Below, in pieces: positions 6,248 through 7,352 of a DNA stretch of 7,352 nucleotides. The stretch is taken from NCBI GenBank assembly GCA_024404655.1, contig JAKSPR010000139.1, positions 1-7,352 of the forward strand, given 5' to 3'. This stretch comes from Clostridia bacterium (GTDB taxonomy: Bacteria; Bacillota; Clostridia; Oscillospirales; CAG-272). Under the pieces are notes generated by a model, which was not told the DNA's origin, did no database searches, and worked only from the letters and a program-made list of their open reading frames with translations. Made by a program: the position numbers and the translations under genes. Each line of letters opens with the position of its first letter. The stretch's first letter is position 1.

Positions 6248-6287
6248 GGCATTCATCCCCAATCTATAGAGGATGGGGTGTCCTGCC
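6248..6287 (+). repeat. Right-end hairpin of the IscB element
   Basis: An imperfect palindrome with GGCATTCATCC on the left and GGGGTGTCCTGCC on the right. GGC (6248-6250) pairs with GCC (6285-6287), and CCCCAATC (6257-6264) folds on GGATGGGG (6271-6278) round a TATAGA loop with one mismatch. Sub-terminal hairpins of the 'GGCATTC...TCCTGCC' kind are common at the right ends of IS200/IS605-group elements. TAATTTTTG follows, so the structure could also terminate transcription and so cut off read-through from SBP2 into the fucosidase gene. Confidence 0.6.
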
Positions 6288-6296
6288 TAATTTTTG

Positions 6297-7268
6297 ATGA
6301 ATCAATTCATAACGCAGGAAGAACTGAAAAAACTTGAGGATGCCAAAACATGGTTCCGCGCTGCAAAATATGGCATGATGATGCACTGGGGTCTCTATGC
6401 ACTGACTGCAGGCGAATGGAAAGGAGTACGGGATACGGAGCACCACAGCGAATGGATTCAGTACTGTCAGAAGATTCCATGTGCAGAATACCATCAGCTC
6501 GCCAAATGCTTCAATCCCATCCTGTTTGACGCAGATGAATATGTCCGCCTTGCCATCGACGCCGGAATGCGGTACATGGTCGTTACAGCCAAGCACCATG
6601 ACGGCTTTGCCATGTATCATTCCAAAGTCAGTTCTTTCAATGTAGTTGATGCAACCCCTTTTCATCGGGATGTGATCGGCGAGCTTGCCAACGCCTGTGC
6701 AAAACATGGACTGAAATTCGGGCTTTACTATTCTCAGGACCTCGACTGGTCGGAACGGAACGGCGGAAGAAAATGCGGCAATACATGGGATTTCCCAGCG
6801 GAGGGCTATAACTATGCCGAATGTTTTGAAAACAAGATTATGCCGCAGGTAGAGGAAATCCTCACACAGTACGGTGATCTCTGCTGCATCTGGTTCGATA
6901 TGCCCCTGAACATTGCGCCGGAACAGACGGGCAAGCTTTACCGTCTTGTCAAGCATCTTCAGCCCGCGTGTCTCGTCAATTCCCGCATCGGCAACGGCTA
7001 TGGTGATTACACCTCCACACACGACAATGAGATTCCTGACGATAACAAAGGTGAACTGCTTTATGAATCCCCTGCCACGGTCAATGACACCTGGGGATTC
7101 AAGTATTATGATAACAACTGGAAAAACCCGATGCGTATCCGTGAAATACGGGAATACCTGAACGAACGTGGTATCAACTACCTTCTGAACGTAGGGCCTG
7201 ATGCCCTCGGCAGAATTCCTGTTCCCACAAAGGAAATACTTCTTGCTGCGCATCCGGTAAAGCGGTAA
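6297..7268 (+). CDS. GH29 alpha-L-fucosidase, C terminus frameshifted
   Basis: The 323-residue product carries a GH29 catalytic barrel. Recognisable features are AKYGMMMHWGLYAL (23-36) with the HWG motif, TAKHHDGFAMY (97-107), and IWFDMP (198-203), where Asp201 is in the place of the catalytic nucleophile. NDTWGF (263-268), and RGINYLLNVGPDALGRIP (291-308) also fit. It removes terminal alpha-L-fucose; with no signal peptide it would act in the cytoplasm on imported glycans. The ATG at 6297 is the natural start by alignment with family N termini (a TTG precedes it directly), but there is no ribosome binding site: the bases ahead are the end of the IscB element. The last residues (AHPVKR) are not family-like, and homology resumes in another frame at 7267, so the C-terminal part is lost. 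It is probably inactive or poorly expressed. Confidence 0.88.
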   Translation: MNQFITQEELKKLEDAKTWFRAAKYGMMMHWGLYALTAGEWKGVRDTEHHSEWIQYCQKIPCAEYHQLAKCFNPILFDADEYVRLAIDAGMRYMVVTAKHHDGFAMYHSKVSSFNVVDATPFHRDVIGELANACAKHGLKFGLYYSQDLDWSERNGGRKCGNTWDFPAEGYNYAECFENKIMPQVEEILTQYGDLCCIWFDMPLNIAPEQTGKLYRLVKHLQPACLVNSRIGNGYGDYTSTHDNEIPDDNKGELLYESPATVNDTWGFKYYDNNWKNPMRIREIREYLNERGINYLLNVGPDALGRIPVPTKEILLAAHPVKR

Positions 7269-7352
7269 TATTAATGCTGTGGATTCCGTGTACTGTTTGA
7301 AGGAATACCTGTCTAAAATCGATGTTTCGGGTTCAACCCGACTGACAGAATT
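7267..7352 (+). pseudogene. Frameshifted continuation of the fucosidase gene
   Basis: From 7267 to the window edge a different frame stays open and reads NINAVDSVYCLKEYLSKIDV and then SGSTRLTE. In GH29 enzymes the segment after 'GPDxLGRIPxPxxEIL' is typically 'xAGxWLxxNGxSIYG' leading into the C-terminal beta domain, and NINAVDSVYCLKEY fits that place. A short intermediate frame, ASGKAV at 7250-7267, fits the gap, so there may be two indels between about 7247 and 7267. The gene runs off the window, so its true end is not visible. Confidence 0.65.

Larger units (their letters stand above)
5856..6292 (+). mobile_element. Internally deleted IscB (IS200/IS605-like) element
   Basis: Three parts in the order expected for an IscB element make up this stretch: a non-coding, structured segment (about 5870-6062) where the HEARO/omega RNA should lie, the C-terminal codons of an IscB-like protein (6068-6238), and a right-end imperfect hairpin (6248-6287). 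The coding part is reduced to ~56 codons, so nearly the whole nuclease (RuvC, bridge helix, HNH) is missing and no transposase is present. The join between RNA segment and protein stub falls at about 6060-6075. Elements of this group insert without target duplication, so the outer ends cannot be fixed from the sequence; the right end probably lies just before the fucosidase ATG at 6297. The remnant cannot move by itself, though a transposase elsewhere might act on it. Confidence 0.65.

Noticed and set aside
6264..7253. Long minus-strand open frame (329 codons) opposite the fucosidase
   Set aside because: It mirrors the codon bias of the GH29 gene, has no family-like sequence and starts inside it; the plus strand has the clear catalytic motifs.
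1..7352. CRISPR array, tRNA or rRNA genes
   Set aside because: No regularly spaced repeats of suitable length and no tRNA- or rRNA-like sequence were seen on either strand.

Overview
The window looks like a carbohydrate-utilisation region from a Clostridia-type (Firmicutes) gut bacterium. This rests on moderate GC, strong AGGAG-type ribosome binding sites, consensus housekeeping promoters, two lipoprotein sugar-type binding proteins with no permease genes beside them, a cytoplasmic GH29 fucosidase and an IscB-type mobile-element remnant. The exact taxon cannot be read from the sequence.

Layout. A minus-strand block (3206 to 114) reads in the order YgjV-like membrane protein, extracellular solute-binding lipoprotein (SBP1), GH99/WbsX-like glycosidase. 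The gaps are 21 and 52 bases, so this is probably one operon; a good promoter sits at 3287-3259 and a strong hairpin follows at 60-93. SBP1 is split by a frameshift near 2305. The YgjV gene has its best ribosome binding site attached to the wrong frame. On the plus strand, after a promoter-bearing intergenic region (3247-3568), comes an intact calcineurin-type phosphoesterase (3569-4159). Next is a stretch whose minus strand reads like a scrap of a LytTR DNA-binding domain (about 4170-4276). An intact second binding protein, SBP2 (4355-5827), follows with a near-perfect promoter. From about 5856 to 6290 lies the shell of an IscB (HEARO/omega-RNA) transposon: a structured RNA-like segment, only the last ~56 codons of an IscB-like protein, and a right-end hairpin. 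Immediately after it begins a GH29 alpha-L-fucosidase (6297-7268) that lacks a ribosome binding site and is frameshifted near its 3' end.

How the parts fit. SBP1 and SBP2 are paralogues that probably capture oligosaccharides at the cell surface. The GH99-like enzyme and the fucosidase, both without signal peptides, would act on imported glycans inside the cell. Permease genes and a clear regulator are absent from the window. The recurring frameshifts (SBP1, YgjV start, fucosidase end), the IscB shell and the LytTR scrap make this look like a region under decay; alternatively some indels are assembly errors. The most interesting object is the IscB shell, because it may keep a guide RNA without its nuclease.
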